Shown: piece after piece, positions 1 through 8,169 of the stretch | How the letters are laid out: each line of letters begins with the position of its first letter | Position numbering within the stretch: position 1 is the first letter of the stretch | Program-made: the position numbers and the translations under genes | The notes under the pieces: model-generated | Told to the model about the DNA's origin: nothing | The model's input: the letters and a program-made list of their open reading frames with translations, nothing else | Databases searched by the model: none | NCBI GenBank assembly: GCA_004356105.1 | Contig: SMYC01000069.1 | Location: 1-64,000 of the forward strand | Direction: 5' to 3' | Origin: Acidobacteriota bacterium | GTDB lineage: Bacteria; Acidobacteriota; Vicinamibacteria; Marinacidobacterales; SMYC01 | DNA length: 64,000 nt

Positions 1-67
1 ACACAACCGCATCGTGCGAGATCCATAAAGGTTCTTGCCGAGTTTTCTTTTTCTTCTTCATCGACAT
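1..67 (-). mobile_element. Probable IS1182-like transposase N-terminus, running off the left window edge
   Basis: Minus-strand ORF MSMKKKKKTRQEPLWISHDAVV... resembles the 'RQExLW' start of this transposase class. Upstream 152-173 GACTTTTTCAACGGGCTGCTAG resembles an IS1182-type terminus. Only 22 codons visible. Confidence 0.4.
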
Positions 68-176
68 ACGAACGCTTGCACTCCCAATGTCATAACCACG
101 TAATTCTACATCGTCATCCAATAAGTTTTTTCAAAATCTCCGAAGGAACACGACTTTTTCAACGGGCTGCTAGGGA

Positions 177-556
177 CTAGCCAGGTAAACCTGAAAGCGT
201 TTGAACCGCAGAGGAGCAGAGGAGCCAATGATGGAGTTTTTCGTACGAGAACTGGTCGGCAGGCACTCCGTCGAGGGAGTGCAGAATGTCTCCGGGGCGG
301 AACCCCGCCGCGGCGCCAGAAGTGGCGGGCGCGACCTTTTTGATGATCCACGTGTCGTTTACGTGAACAGGAACGAGCACATGCTGATTGAGCTCGAATG
401 GAAGCTCGATGTTTCGGCCTCGGATTCCCATAACGCCTCGGTGCGGTCATTCGCGAACATGAACCGGACGGTGGCAACGGTGTCGCAGCCGGCGAGAGCG
501 AGGACCGAGAGAAGGGCGCTGGAGGCGTTGCGGAAGGCCCGCGGATTTGCGATCAC
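177..556 (-). pseudogene. Retropepsin-like aspartic protease/PDZ lipoprotein remnant (frameshifted, core deleted, 3' truncated)
   Basis: Lipoprotein start MIANPRAFRNASSALLSVLALAGC, then in another frame 'NIELPFELNQHVLVPVHVND' followed directly by PDZ-like 'IKKVAPATSGAAAGFRPGDILHSLDGVPADQFSYEKLHHWLL'. Confidence 0.55.
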
Positions 557-2271
557 GCTGATGAGCTGGGCGGCGATTGCGTAATGGCTTTGCCGCCGAT
601 GGCCGCTTCGCCGATATTCAAAAGGTGATCCTTCATTCTGCGATAAGAATTCGCGATATCCATATAGGAGGTGCTGATCAGTGGATCCACGGTCTCCTCG
701 GACAATCGATTCCAGTGACGGTCTCTCAGCTCTCTTATCTCATCAGTGATTTCGTGGCTTTTTCGGTGAATCTCTTCGAAGTAGCTGTCGGGAGTATCCT
801 CGAGACCCGCATGGATGGTGTCGTAATAGCCGGCTATCCGATCATGCAGTCCCAGCAGCTCTTTTTGCTGGGACTCCGTGAGACGCACGTCGGCCTTGCC
901 CAGTCGCAAATAAAGCTTGAGGACATTCGTAACATAATCGCTCACCGATTCGAACTCGTCTGCCAATCTCAACTGTGCACGCGCCTCTTCAGCGACGTTA
1001 TGACTTATCTCTTCCGAAAGTAGGTCGGTCAAGAACTTCGTGACCTCGATTTGAACGGTGTCAATCGTTTTCTCTTCCTTGAATATCCTGTCGGCCGCGT
1101 CTTTGTCGCCGGTCTTGTCTGTAATCACGGCACGCAAATCGTTCACCATGTTTCTGACATGTTGATCCGTCACACGAATCTCGTGACGCGATTGCTCGAT
1201 AGCCGCTAGCGGCGAGGAGACCAGATGAAAATCCAGATGGGTCAATTGCCTTCTTGCTGGCTTAGGATAGTCTTTGACGAGCCTTTTCAACGCGCTCGCG
1301 ATAGGCGTGACGAAAGGAATGAACAAGAGCGCGATGGTCACATTGAACATGGAGTGTACGGTGGCGATCCCCGCCGTCATGTAAGGAAAGTTCCCTGCCG
1401 CGTCCTGCATATTCGGATCCACGCCGCCCATGACAACGTTCTCGATGAAAGGTATGTATACAGGAAGAAAGAGGGCCGTGACCGTGATCACGCCCGAAAC
1501 GTTGAAGAGGACGTGGAAATAGGCGGTACGTTTCGCGTTGACGTTGTCCGCCCCGAGAGACGCCAAATAGGCCGTGATCGTCGTGCCAATATTCTCGCCC
1601 AGCACCAAGGCGCCGGCAGTGCGAAAATCGATCACACCAGTATTGGCGAGGGCTATCGTTATCCCCAAAGTAGCGGACGAAGACTGAACGATGAGCGTCA
1701 CGAGACAGCCTACGAGGGCGGATTTCAGCACACCGAAGTAATCGGTCGCCTCGAACATGTGGAACAAGGCCGCGAAATCGGGAAGGTCTCGAACGGGCGT
1801 GAAACCGTCCTTCATGATCTCGAGACCAAAAAAGACCATCCCTATCCCGAGAACAGAAAGCGCAATGTAGCGCAGCTTTTCGGCCTTGAGGAAAAGCCAC
1901 CCGAAGGCAGCCAGTCCGAGCAACGGAAGACCGTATTGCCCGATCTTCAGCGCCAATATCCACCCCGTGATCGTCGTGCCGATATTGGCGCCGATGATGA
2001 CCCCAATGGCTTCGGTGAGCACCATCAATTCACTGTTGACGAGACCGATCACCATTACCGAAGTCACGGAGCTCGACTGAACGAGGGTGGTGACGAAAAG
2101 TCCGATGCCGACGGCCAAGAAGCGGTTGGCCGTGACCAATCTAATCATGGTTCTGATTCGGGAGCCGGCAATAACTTGAAGCCCCTGCTGCATGTACTTC
2201 ATGCCGAGCAGGAAAATGCCCAGTCCACCGACGAGGTGGAAAACCATTTCCAGGATTAAATCAATTTTCAT
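553..2271 (-). CDS. Na/Pi cotransporter family protein with C-terminal PhoU-like region
   Basis: 572 aa; repeated TLVQSSSVTSVM / TLIVQSSSATLGI and GANIGTTITG / GENIGTTITAYL motifs; helical C-terminal PhoU-like part. Confidence 0.93.
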   Translation of the reverse strand: MKIDLILEMVFHLVGGLGIFLLGMKYMQQGLQVIAGSRIRTMIRLVTANRFLAVGIGLFVTTLVQSSSVTSVMVIGLVNSELMVLTEAIGVIIGANIGTTITGWILALKIGQYGLPLLGLAAFGWLFLKAEKLRYIALSVLGIGMVFFGLEIMKDGFTPVRDLPDFAALFHMFEATDYFGVLKSALVGCLVTLIVQSSSATLGITIALANTGVIDFRTAGALVLGENIGTTITAYLASLGADNVNAKRTAYFHVLFNVSGVITVTALFLPVYIPFIENVVMGGVDPNMQDAAGNFPYMTAGIATVHSMFNVTIALLFIPFVTPIASALKRLVKDYPKPARRQLTHLDFHLVSSPLAAIEQSRHEIRVTDQHVRNMVNDLRAVITDKTGDKDAADRIFKEEKTIDTVQIEVTKFLTDLLSEEISHNVAEEARAQLRLADEFESVSDYVTNVLKLYLRLGKADVRLTESQQKELLGLHDRIAGYYDTIHAGLEDTPDSYFEEIHRKSHEITDEIRELRDRHWNRLSEETVDPLISTSYMDIANSYRRMKDHLLNIGEAAIGGKAITQSPPSSSA

Positions 2272-2362
2272 GACGATTCTTGGCCCGGGACACGATACGT
2301 GAAAGCAGAAATCTAGAGCCGGCTAGCTTGGCAGGACCGTCGCGGAATTGCAATGGGTCCGC

Positions 2363-3364
2363 TTAGAGCTCGAAATCGATACGGGTCAGACGCCCTTCGG
2401 GCCCGACGAGAAAGCCAACGCCGCCGTCCGTGAAGGCGAGACTCCAGTAGCTCTCGACCGCAATCGACCTCCAGCTGCCGCCTTCGTCGCTCGAGTAACT
2501 GACGCCGCCGGGGCCGACAGCGACGATGGTGAAGGTTGGGGCGCCGGGGACATAGGCGATAGCGTAGACGGCGCCCGGGAAGGTCGGGCCCGCCACGAGC
2601 CACCAGCTTTCGCCGAAATCCTCGGACATCGCGACGTTGTCGTCGTAGTCCTCGGGCGCCGAAATGTCGCCCCCGGCCGCGACGCCGTGCCCGTTCGCCA
2701 GGAACGCGACCGAGGTCAGCCCAGACGTCTCGTTGCCATGTGGCACCGGCGTCGAGATGACTTCCCAGCTGTCACCGCGATCCGTGGTCTTCAGAACGCG
2801 CGCCCCGCTGACTCCCATAGCGACAAAGGCGGACTGGTCGCCGAGCACGGTTGCGCAGGTGCCGCTCGCGGCAAAGCCGCCTTCTCCCGGGAGCGGGGCC
2901 GGGAGGATCGAGGGATCGATTCGCTCCCACGTTGCGCCGTCGCGCGTGCGGATCAAGACCATCTCGCCGCCCACGGAATCGCTATAGGCGAGCCCGCTCT
3001 CGGCATCCCAAAAATCCATGCAGTCGAAAAACGCTTCCGGCATGTCGTTCACGAACTGTGTTGCCCATGTCGCGCCGCCGTCCTCCGTTTTGTAAATGCG
3101 CGACGCCTCGCCGGGGCCAGCGCTCATCAAGTACGCGGTATCGGCGTCGACCGCGTGCACGTCCCGGAACTGGAGCTCTTCGGCGCCTTCAACAACGCCG
3201 GAGCTCCAACTTGCGCCGCCGTCGATGGAGCGTACAAAAGTTCCTTCGAGGCCACTTGCCCAAATGACGTCTTCGCCCGAAACACTGATCGCCTGGAGCC
3301 GCACCTTCGTACCCGACGGCTGTGGCGTCAGGACGAACGACGTGGCCAGCGCGAGAGCGATCAT
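2363..3364 (-). CDS. YCF48/BNR-repeat (sialidase-like propeller) protein
   Basis: Repeated 'S.DGGASW', 'TEDGGATW', 'TTDRGDSW', 'SSDEGGSW' blades. Confidence 0.8.
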   Translation of the reverse strand: MIALALATSFVLTPQPSGTKVRLQAISVSGEDVIWASGLEGTFVRSIDGGASWSSGVVEGAEELQFRDVHAVDADTAYLMSAGPGEASRIYKTEDGGATWATQFVNDMPEAFFDCMDFWDAESGLAYSDSVGGEMVLIRTRDGATWERIDPSILPAPLPGEGGFAASGTCATVLGDQSAFVAMGVSGARVLKTTDRGDSWEVISTPVPHGNETSGLTSVAFLANGHGVAAGGDISAPEDYDDNVAMSEDFGESWWLVAGPTFPGAVYAIAYVPGAPTFTIVAVGPGGVSYSSDEGGSWRSIAVESYWSLAFTDGGVGFLVGPEGRLTRIDFEL

Positions 3365-4293
3365 GGTGTTGTCGGCGTGAGGACGATGTTTCGGTAGAGC
3401 ACACGGCCGTGATCGCCCTGTAGCAGGATCGGCCCCGGCTCGCCTTCATTCGCGTCGAGAGCACCGCCTGTGATCCCAGGGATCTCCTGGTGGTCGATGA
3501 TGGTCTCGCCGTTCAACTCGACGGTGACCCAACGGCCGAGAAGGGTAATTTCGAAGACCTGCCACTCATCTGCTGGGAGTGCAGGATTGGACGTTGGTGT
3601 GATTTGTCCATAGATGCCTCCCATGAAGAGGGCATGAGGTTCTTTGCCGTGGTCGTCTTGAACTTGGACCTCGTGCCGCCCGCGCAAGTAGATGCCGCTA
3701 TTGCTTCCGGCGGGCACGTTGACCTCGATGTGGAGCTTGAAGTCTCCGAACTTGTCGGTCGTCATGAGGTTGTCGCCGGATTCTTCGTTCACGAGAACGC
3801 CGTCTTCCGCTCGCCATTCACTCGGACGGTCACCGAGCTGGGGCACCCAACCAGTCAAGTCCGTTCCGTTGAAAAGCTCCACCGGATCGCCCCAGGTCGG
3901 ATTCTCGGGAGCGGGGAGCTCGGGCGCGCGGACAGCCGTCCACACAAAGCTCACCTCGTCGCGTGTGCCCACACCGTTCCACGTGTCGCCGTCGAACGTT
4001 CCCTCGTACATCGTCTCGGCAACGTCCATGGTCAGTGAGTTGCCGGCGGCAGCGACGGCGTCGAACGCGAGCGCGTGTCCGCCGCGAGGTTGGAGACGTC
4101 CCGCCAGCGCTCCCCCCTCTTCGATGAGCTCGAACCAGAGCGGGTAGCTGTTCTCTCCTTGGACGGTGACATCCCAGCGTCCGAGCATTCCAGCATCATG
4201 CCCGGTGGCGGTTTCATTTTCAGTTTTGGGCTCCGTCTCGGGCGTGCAAGCCATGAGACCGGCGAACAACAAAGCATAAAAATATCTAGGCAT
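3361..4293 (-). CDS. DUF1080 (3-keto-disaccharide hydrolase-type) lipoprotein
   Basis: Lipobox LLFAGLMAC; 'LFNGTDLTGW', 'GDFKLHIEVNVPAGSNSGIYLRGRHEVQVQD' motifs. Confidence 0.9.
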   Translation of the reverse strand: MPRYFYALLFAGLMACTPETEPKTENETATGHDAGMLGRWDVTVQGENSYPLWFELIEEGGALAGRLQPRGGHALAFDAVAAAGNSLTMDVAETMYEGTFDGDTWNGVGTRDEVSFVWTAVRAPELPAPENPTWGDPVELFNGTDLTGWVPQLGDRPSEWRAEDGVLVNEESGDNLMTTDKFGDFKLHIEVNVPAGSNSGIYLRGRHEVQVQDDHGKEPHALFMGGIYGQITPTSNPALPADEWQVFEITLLGRWVTVELNGETIIDHQEIPGITGGALDANEGEPGPILLQGDHGRVLYRNIVLTPTTP

Positions 4294-5239
4294 AGAGCTC
4301 CTCCGTCAAAGCGTCCCAGAATCGACGCGGGATGGTGTGGGCCATCATCTCGAAATTCTCGCGTACCTCGGACGCGGCGCGCGCGCCCGCAATGACACAG
4401 GCGATGGCGGGGTGTCGCAGCGGGAACTGAAGCGCCGCCGCTTTCAACGGTACGTCGTGCTCGGCGCAAAGCGTGTCGAGTTTCTTTTTCCTTGCGATAA
4501 TCTCCGGCGGCGCCGTCTCGTAGTTATAGTGCTCGCCGCCGGCGAGGATGCCGCTATTGTACGGACCGCCGAGAATGACCGATATCCCGCGGTTCTCGCA
4601 TTCCGGCAGAAGCTTCTCCTGAGCGCTCTGGTCGAGAAGCGTGTAGCGGCCGGCGAGCAAGAAGCAGTCGAAGTCCGCCTCGCGCGCGAAGTCGTAGAGC
4701 ATCTCCCACTGGTTCATACCCGCTCCGATGGCGCTCACGATGCCTTCCTCCCGCATACGGGCGAGGGCGGGGAACGCTTCACAAAGCGCTTGCTCGTAGT
4801 GATCGTCCGGATCGTGGATGAGTGCTATGTCGATGCGGTCGAGGCCGAGCCGCTCGAGGCTCGATTCGAACGAGCGCCGGATGCCGTCCGCGCTGAAGTC
4901 GAATTCCGGGTTCAATGGAAGCAAATCCTTGTATTGGTGGTCCTGTATGCCGCCGGCATCCGGTCGCACGAGCACGCGTCCGACTTTGGTCGAGAGGGTG
5001 TAGTCGTCGCGCGGGTAGTGGCGCAAGACGCTCCCGAGCCGAGTTTCTCCCGTACCGTGCCCGTAGAACGGCGCCGTATCGAAGTAGCGCAAACCTGCGT
5101 CGTAGGCGGCGAGGACGGTGTCTTGGGCGGCGGTGTCACCCACGCTCGTGAACAGACCACCGAGCGGCGCGCCGCCGAAACCCAACCGGCTGACGAGCAG
5201 GTTCGTGTGCCCGATCTCCGCGGTCTCGAGCGGGTTCAC
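4286..5239 (-). CDS. Aldo/keto reductase
   Basis: GTG start at 5239 (GTGA overlap with upstream gene); 'RLGFGGAPLGGLF', 'YFDTAPFYGHGTGETRLGSVL', 'DIALIHDPDD'. Confidence 0.9.
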   Translation of the reverse strand: MNPLETAEIGHTNLLVSRLGFGGAPLGGLFTSVGDTAAQDTVLAAYDAGLRYFDTAPFYGHGTGETRLGSVLRHYPRDDYTLSTKVGRVLVRPDAGGIQDHQYKDLLPLNPEFDFSADGIRRSFESSLERLGLDRIDIALIHDPDDHYEQALCEAFPALARMREEGIVSAIGAGMNQWEMLYDFAREADFDCFLLAGRYTLLDQSAQEKLLPECENRGISVILGGPYNSGILAGGEHYNYETAPPEIIARKKKLDTLCAEHDVPLKAAALQFPLRHPAIACVIAGARAASEVRENFEMMAHTIPRRFWDALTEELYA

Positions 5240-6468
5240 GGCGAGAACGCGGCGGTGATTTGCTCGATCGAGACGCCCAGCGTCGTTTGCGCGATCGCGT
5301 CGAGCTCGTCTACCGGCCCCTGGAAGTGAAACGTTTGATGCACGTGGGTGAGGCTCTCGCCCGGTGCGAGCTCCGCGGCCGCAGACGAGGTCTCGAGCTC
5401 GTAGAACGGCCCGAGCGGCTTCGCCCCCGGCTCGGGCGGGCCATCGTTGTAGCTGTTCACGACGTCGCCCGCGAAAGGTTCGTCTTGAATCTCCCACATG
5501 CTGTTGACGTAATCGGTCGTGCCTTCGAGGAGCGAGTAATGTACGAGCGTGAGAACACCGCTCTCGGCATCGTAGCTCCCGACGATTTCGACTGCCCGAC
5601 GGCGGGACACGCCGATCTTTCCCCGGTACGCGCCATCGCCACGAAAGAACATCACGCCGGGCTCTTGCCGGAGCCGGTCGCCAGGTACTTTGCCGAAATA
5701 GGCGTCGTTCACGATGGGACCAAGGGTTGCCTCCGCGCCCTCGACAAAAGGGATGACGATCGTGGTCGAAGGTGATGGGTTGAACATGCCGAGAATCCAA
5801 ATGGAAAGAAGCCCCGTTTCCTTGCTCCAAGCTTTGTCGCCACTATTCGTAATCGTGTTCTCCGACTCGAAAGCGACGACTTTCGTTTCGTTGCCGAGCT
5901 CGATATCGAGGCGTCGGTCGACTTCGTCGAGCAAGCGGACGGTGCGATCGGCGTCGAGCGCGAGCGTCGTTCCGGAATAGTTCACGAGCTCGATAGATTT
6001 TCGAAAACGCGCATGCATCGGACCTTCCTCGGTCACGTCCCACGCGCCCCAGTCGATAGGCTCGGGCGTTTGCCAATGTTCGAGGTCAAAGGCGTCGTCT
6101 CCCTTGAAGAAGATCGAGAACTGGCCGCCTTCCGGGCCGAGCCAAAAGCGGTCCTCACCGCCAAACACGTTGATATGGGGGACCCGCTCAGCCGCAGCGA
6201 TGTGCTCGCGGTTGAGCCAGCCAAAGCTGAGGCCGCTGAGGCCTCCCGACGTGCTCGTCATGACGCGTCCCTGATAGGCGGCGACGACCGCGACTTGCGC
6301 GTCGCCGGAAGCGAGCAGGATCACGTCGTTATGTTGTCGCAGAAACTCGAGGTCGTCTCCGAAAGTGAGCATGGGCTCAGCCTCGTTGAGGTCTTCGGGT
6401 GGACCTGCACAGTGGGCCATTAAAGCCAATGTCAGCAGAGCCCAGTTCCGCACGGGGGATTTTAGCAT
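5236..6468 (-). CDS. DUF6786-like lipoprotein
   Basis: Lipoprotein start MLKSPVRNWALLTLALMAHCAG; 'INVFGGEDRFWLGPEGGQFSIFF' motif; coupled to the downstream reductase. Confidence 0.6.
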   Translation of the reverse strand: MLKSPVRNWALLTLALMAHCAGPPEDLNEAEPMLTFGDDLEFLRQHNDVILLASGDAQVAVVAAYQGRVMTSTSGGLSGLSFGWLNREHIAAAERVPHINVFGGEDRFWLGPEGGQFSIFFKGDDAFDLEHWQTPEPIDWGAWDVTEEGPMHARFRKSIELVNYSGTTLALDADRTVRLLDEVDRRLDIELGNETKVVAFESENTITNSGDKAWSKETGLLSIWILGMFNPSPSTTIVIPFVEGAEATLGPIVNDAYFGKVPGDRLRQEPGVMFFRGDGAYRGKIGVSRRRAVEIVGSYDAESGVLTLVHYSLLEGTTDYVNSMWEIQDEPFAGDVVNSYNDGPPEPGAKPLGPFYELETSSAAAELAPGESLTHVHQTFHFQGPVDELDAIAQTTLGVSIEQITAAFSP

Positions 6469-6517
6469 TACTATTGGCGCGAGAACTTCCGGCGCGACTA
6501 CGCGCCGATCAAACGCG

Positions 6518-6844
6518 CTAGCCACGCTGGGCTTCCGCGGGCGGCCATTCGGGCCGTGGTAGCCCAAGAAGCCAGGCCCACATATCTCGCGAACGTCCAA
6601 GATAGGGAATCAGCTGAGCCCAAAGTCTCCGGATCTCCTCGGGGGTCGTGAAAAGCCATACGTCCCGCGTATTTGCTTCGCGCAGCAGCGCGCCCATCCA
6701 GTACGCTTGCTCATCAAGTTTGTCGGATGCCAGGAGCTTCTTCAGTCCGCCCACGGTTACGTCCGTCCACCAAAGGAAGTACGGCCGCGTCTCGTTTTTC
6801 TGTAGAGCCGCAGACGTTGGTGGCAAGACAGAAGAGGTTTCCAC
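6518..6844 (-). CDS. Small conserved hypothetical of the type found as partner of AbiEii-like nucleotidyltransferases
   Basis: 108 aa, 'TRPYFLWW.D.TV..L...L......AYWMGALLREANTRDVWLFTTPEEI...W..L.P.LGR...MWAWLLG'. Partner assignment from memory of the family. Confidence 0.5.
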   Translation of the reverse strand: METSSVLPPTSAALQKNETRPYFLWWTDVTVGGLKKLLASDKLDEQAYWMGALLREANTRDVWLFTTPEEIRRLWAQLIPYLGRSRDMWAWLLGLPRPEWPPAEAQRG

Positions 6845-6891
6845 ATCGCGATCTTACCGCATCACAACGGCAAGCGTGTCTGACCGCGCCG

Positions 6892-8088
6892 TCAAGCTAG
6901 AAAGCGTGCGAGCGGGGTCGACAAGAACTCCTCGAGCGGTATCCCGTCGGCGCCAACCAGAAGTTTTCGCGTCGGCTTGAACGCCAGCGAGAACGCCTCT
7001 AGGCCGCGCCTTGCCGTGGGCCGGCGACCGCTCTTGACCTCCAAGGCGACGACGGTCTTGCCACGGCGGATGACGAAATCCACCTCCAGCCCCCGTTCAC
7101 GCCAGTAGAAGATCTCGGTCGACGTTCCCGTGACACTGTTGAGTAGGTGGGCACCAACCGCGCTTTCGACCAAACGCCCCCAGAGCTCGCGGTCCTTGCG
7201 CGCCGCCGCGAAACCCAGCGATGATGTTGCCGTCATGAGCGCGGTGTTGAGCACCTGAAGCTTGGGGCTGGAGCCTCGTCGTCGAACTGCTCTGTTTCTG
7301 AATTTGGAAATGCCCGCAATCAGTCCTGCCCCCGCCAGAAGTTTCAGGTAGTGAGCAAGAGTCGTTGTGTTACCCGCGTCCTGGAGCTGGCCGAGCATCT
7401 TGTTGTACGACAGGATCTGCCCGGAGAAATCGCAGCCGAGCTGAAACAGCTGCCGAAGAAGCGCAGGTTTGTCGACTCGCGTGAGAAGGAGGATGTCTCG
7501 GGACAAAGCCGTCTCGATCAAGCTATCGATGATGTAGCGCCTCCACCGCTTCTGATGACGCACCAAAGTGGCGGCACCCGGATATCCGCCAAAATAGAGG
7601 AACCGATTCAAGTCCCATCCGAAGGCCTCCCGCATCTCCGCGAAGGACCAATGCGGGACGGGAATGAGCTCGAAGCGTCCCGCGAGGCTTTCGGTGAGGC
7701 CGGACTGCATCATTAACGGTGACGAGCCGAGCAGGAGCACTTTGACGGGCCGTCGAGCGCGCGAGTCCTCATCCCACAGCCTCTTGACGACTTCCGACCA
7801 GCCCGGGATCTTTTGCACCTCGTCCAGCACCAGGAGCGTGCTCCGGCGTCGTCCGGCTGAGCTTCGAATACGGACGATGCCCCATTGCGCTTCTACCCAG
7901 GCGCGATCCTTGAGGCTCGGCTCGTCAGCCGACGCGTAGTGACTCGTCATCTCCAGAGCTTTCATGGCCTGCGTGGCGAGCGTGGTCTTGCCGGATTGCC
8001 TTGGCCCGGCAAGAACTTGTATGAAATGACGAGGGGCGCGGAGCCTAGAAAGAAGAAGCCGAAACTGATGGGGACGTGAAAAAGGCAT
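6892..8088 (-). CDS. AAA_14/DUF4143 family ATP-binding protein
   Basis: Walker A AGPRQSGKTTLA, Walker B TLLVLDEVQKIPGW, C-terminal 'EIFYWRERGLEVDFVIRRGKTVVALEVKSG' nuclease-like domain. ATG at 8088 preferred over TTG at 8100. Confidence 0.88.
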   Translation of the reverse strand: MPFSRPHQFRLLLSRLRAPRHFIQVLAGPRQSGKTTLATQAMKALEMTSHYASADEPSLKDRAWVEAQWGIVRIRSSAGRRRSTLLVLDEVQKIPGWSEVVKRLWDEDSRARRPVKVLLLGSSPLMMQSGLTESLAGRFELIPVPHWSFAEMREAFGWDLNRFLYFGGYPGAATLVRHQKRWRRYIIDSLIETALSRDILLLTRVDKPALLRQLFQLGCDFSGQILSYNKMLGQLQDAGNTTTLAHYLKLLAGAGLIAGISKFRNRAVRRRGSSPKLQVLNTALMTATSSLGFAAARKDRELWGRLVESAVGAHLLNSVTGTSTEIFYWRERGLEVDFVIRRGKTVVALEVKSGRRPTARRGLEAFSLAFKPTRKLLVGADGIPLEEFLSTPLARFLA

Positions 8089-8094
8089 CCAATT

Positions 8095-8138
8095 ACTCAA
8101 TATCTTGAGTATTTTTACTCAATACACTGAGTATTTCA
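8095..8138. promoter_or_regulatory. Tandem 22-bp palindromic operator-like repeats upstream of the DUF4143 ATPase
   Basis: ACTCAATATCTTGAGTATTTTT then ACTCAATACACTGAGTATTTCA; each contains ACTCAAta..TGAGT dyad symmetry. Confidence 0.6.
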
Positions 8139-8169
8139 ACTGGCCCGACAACCGACGAGCCAGCCTCAG

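Noticed and set aside
1225-2259. 344-aa plus-strand ORF opposite the Na/Pi cotransporter
   Set aside because: Antisense to a clearly coding gene; Arg/Asp/His-rich composition typical of high-GC shadow ORFs, no recognisable domain.
2348-3397. 349-aa plus-strand ORF opposite the YCF48-like gene
   Set aside because: Shadow ORF; the minus strand shows clear repeated propeller motifs.
4286-5830. 514-aa version of the aldo/keto reductase ORF
   Set aside because: The upstream ~200 codons are antisense/out-of-frame to the DUF6786-like gene; the real start is the GTG at 5239 with a GTGA overlap.
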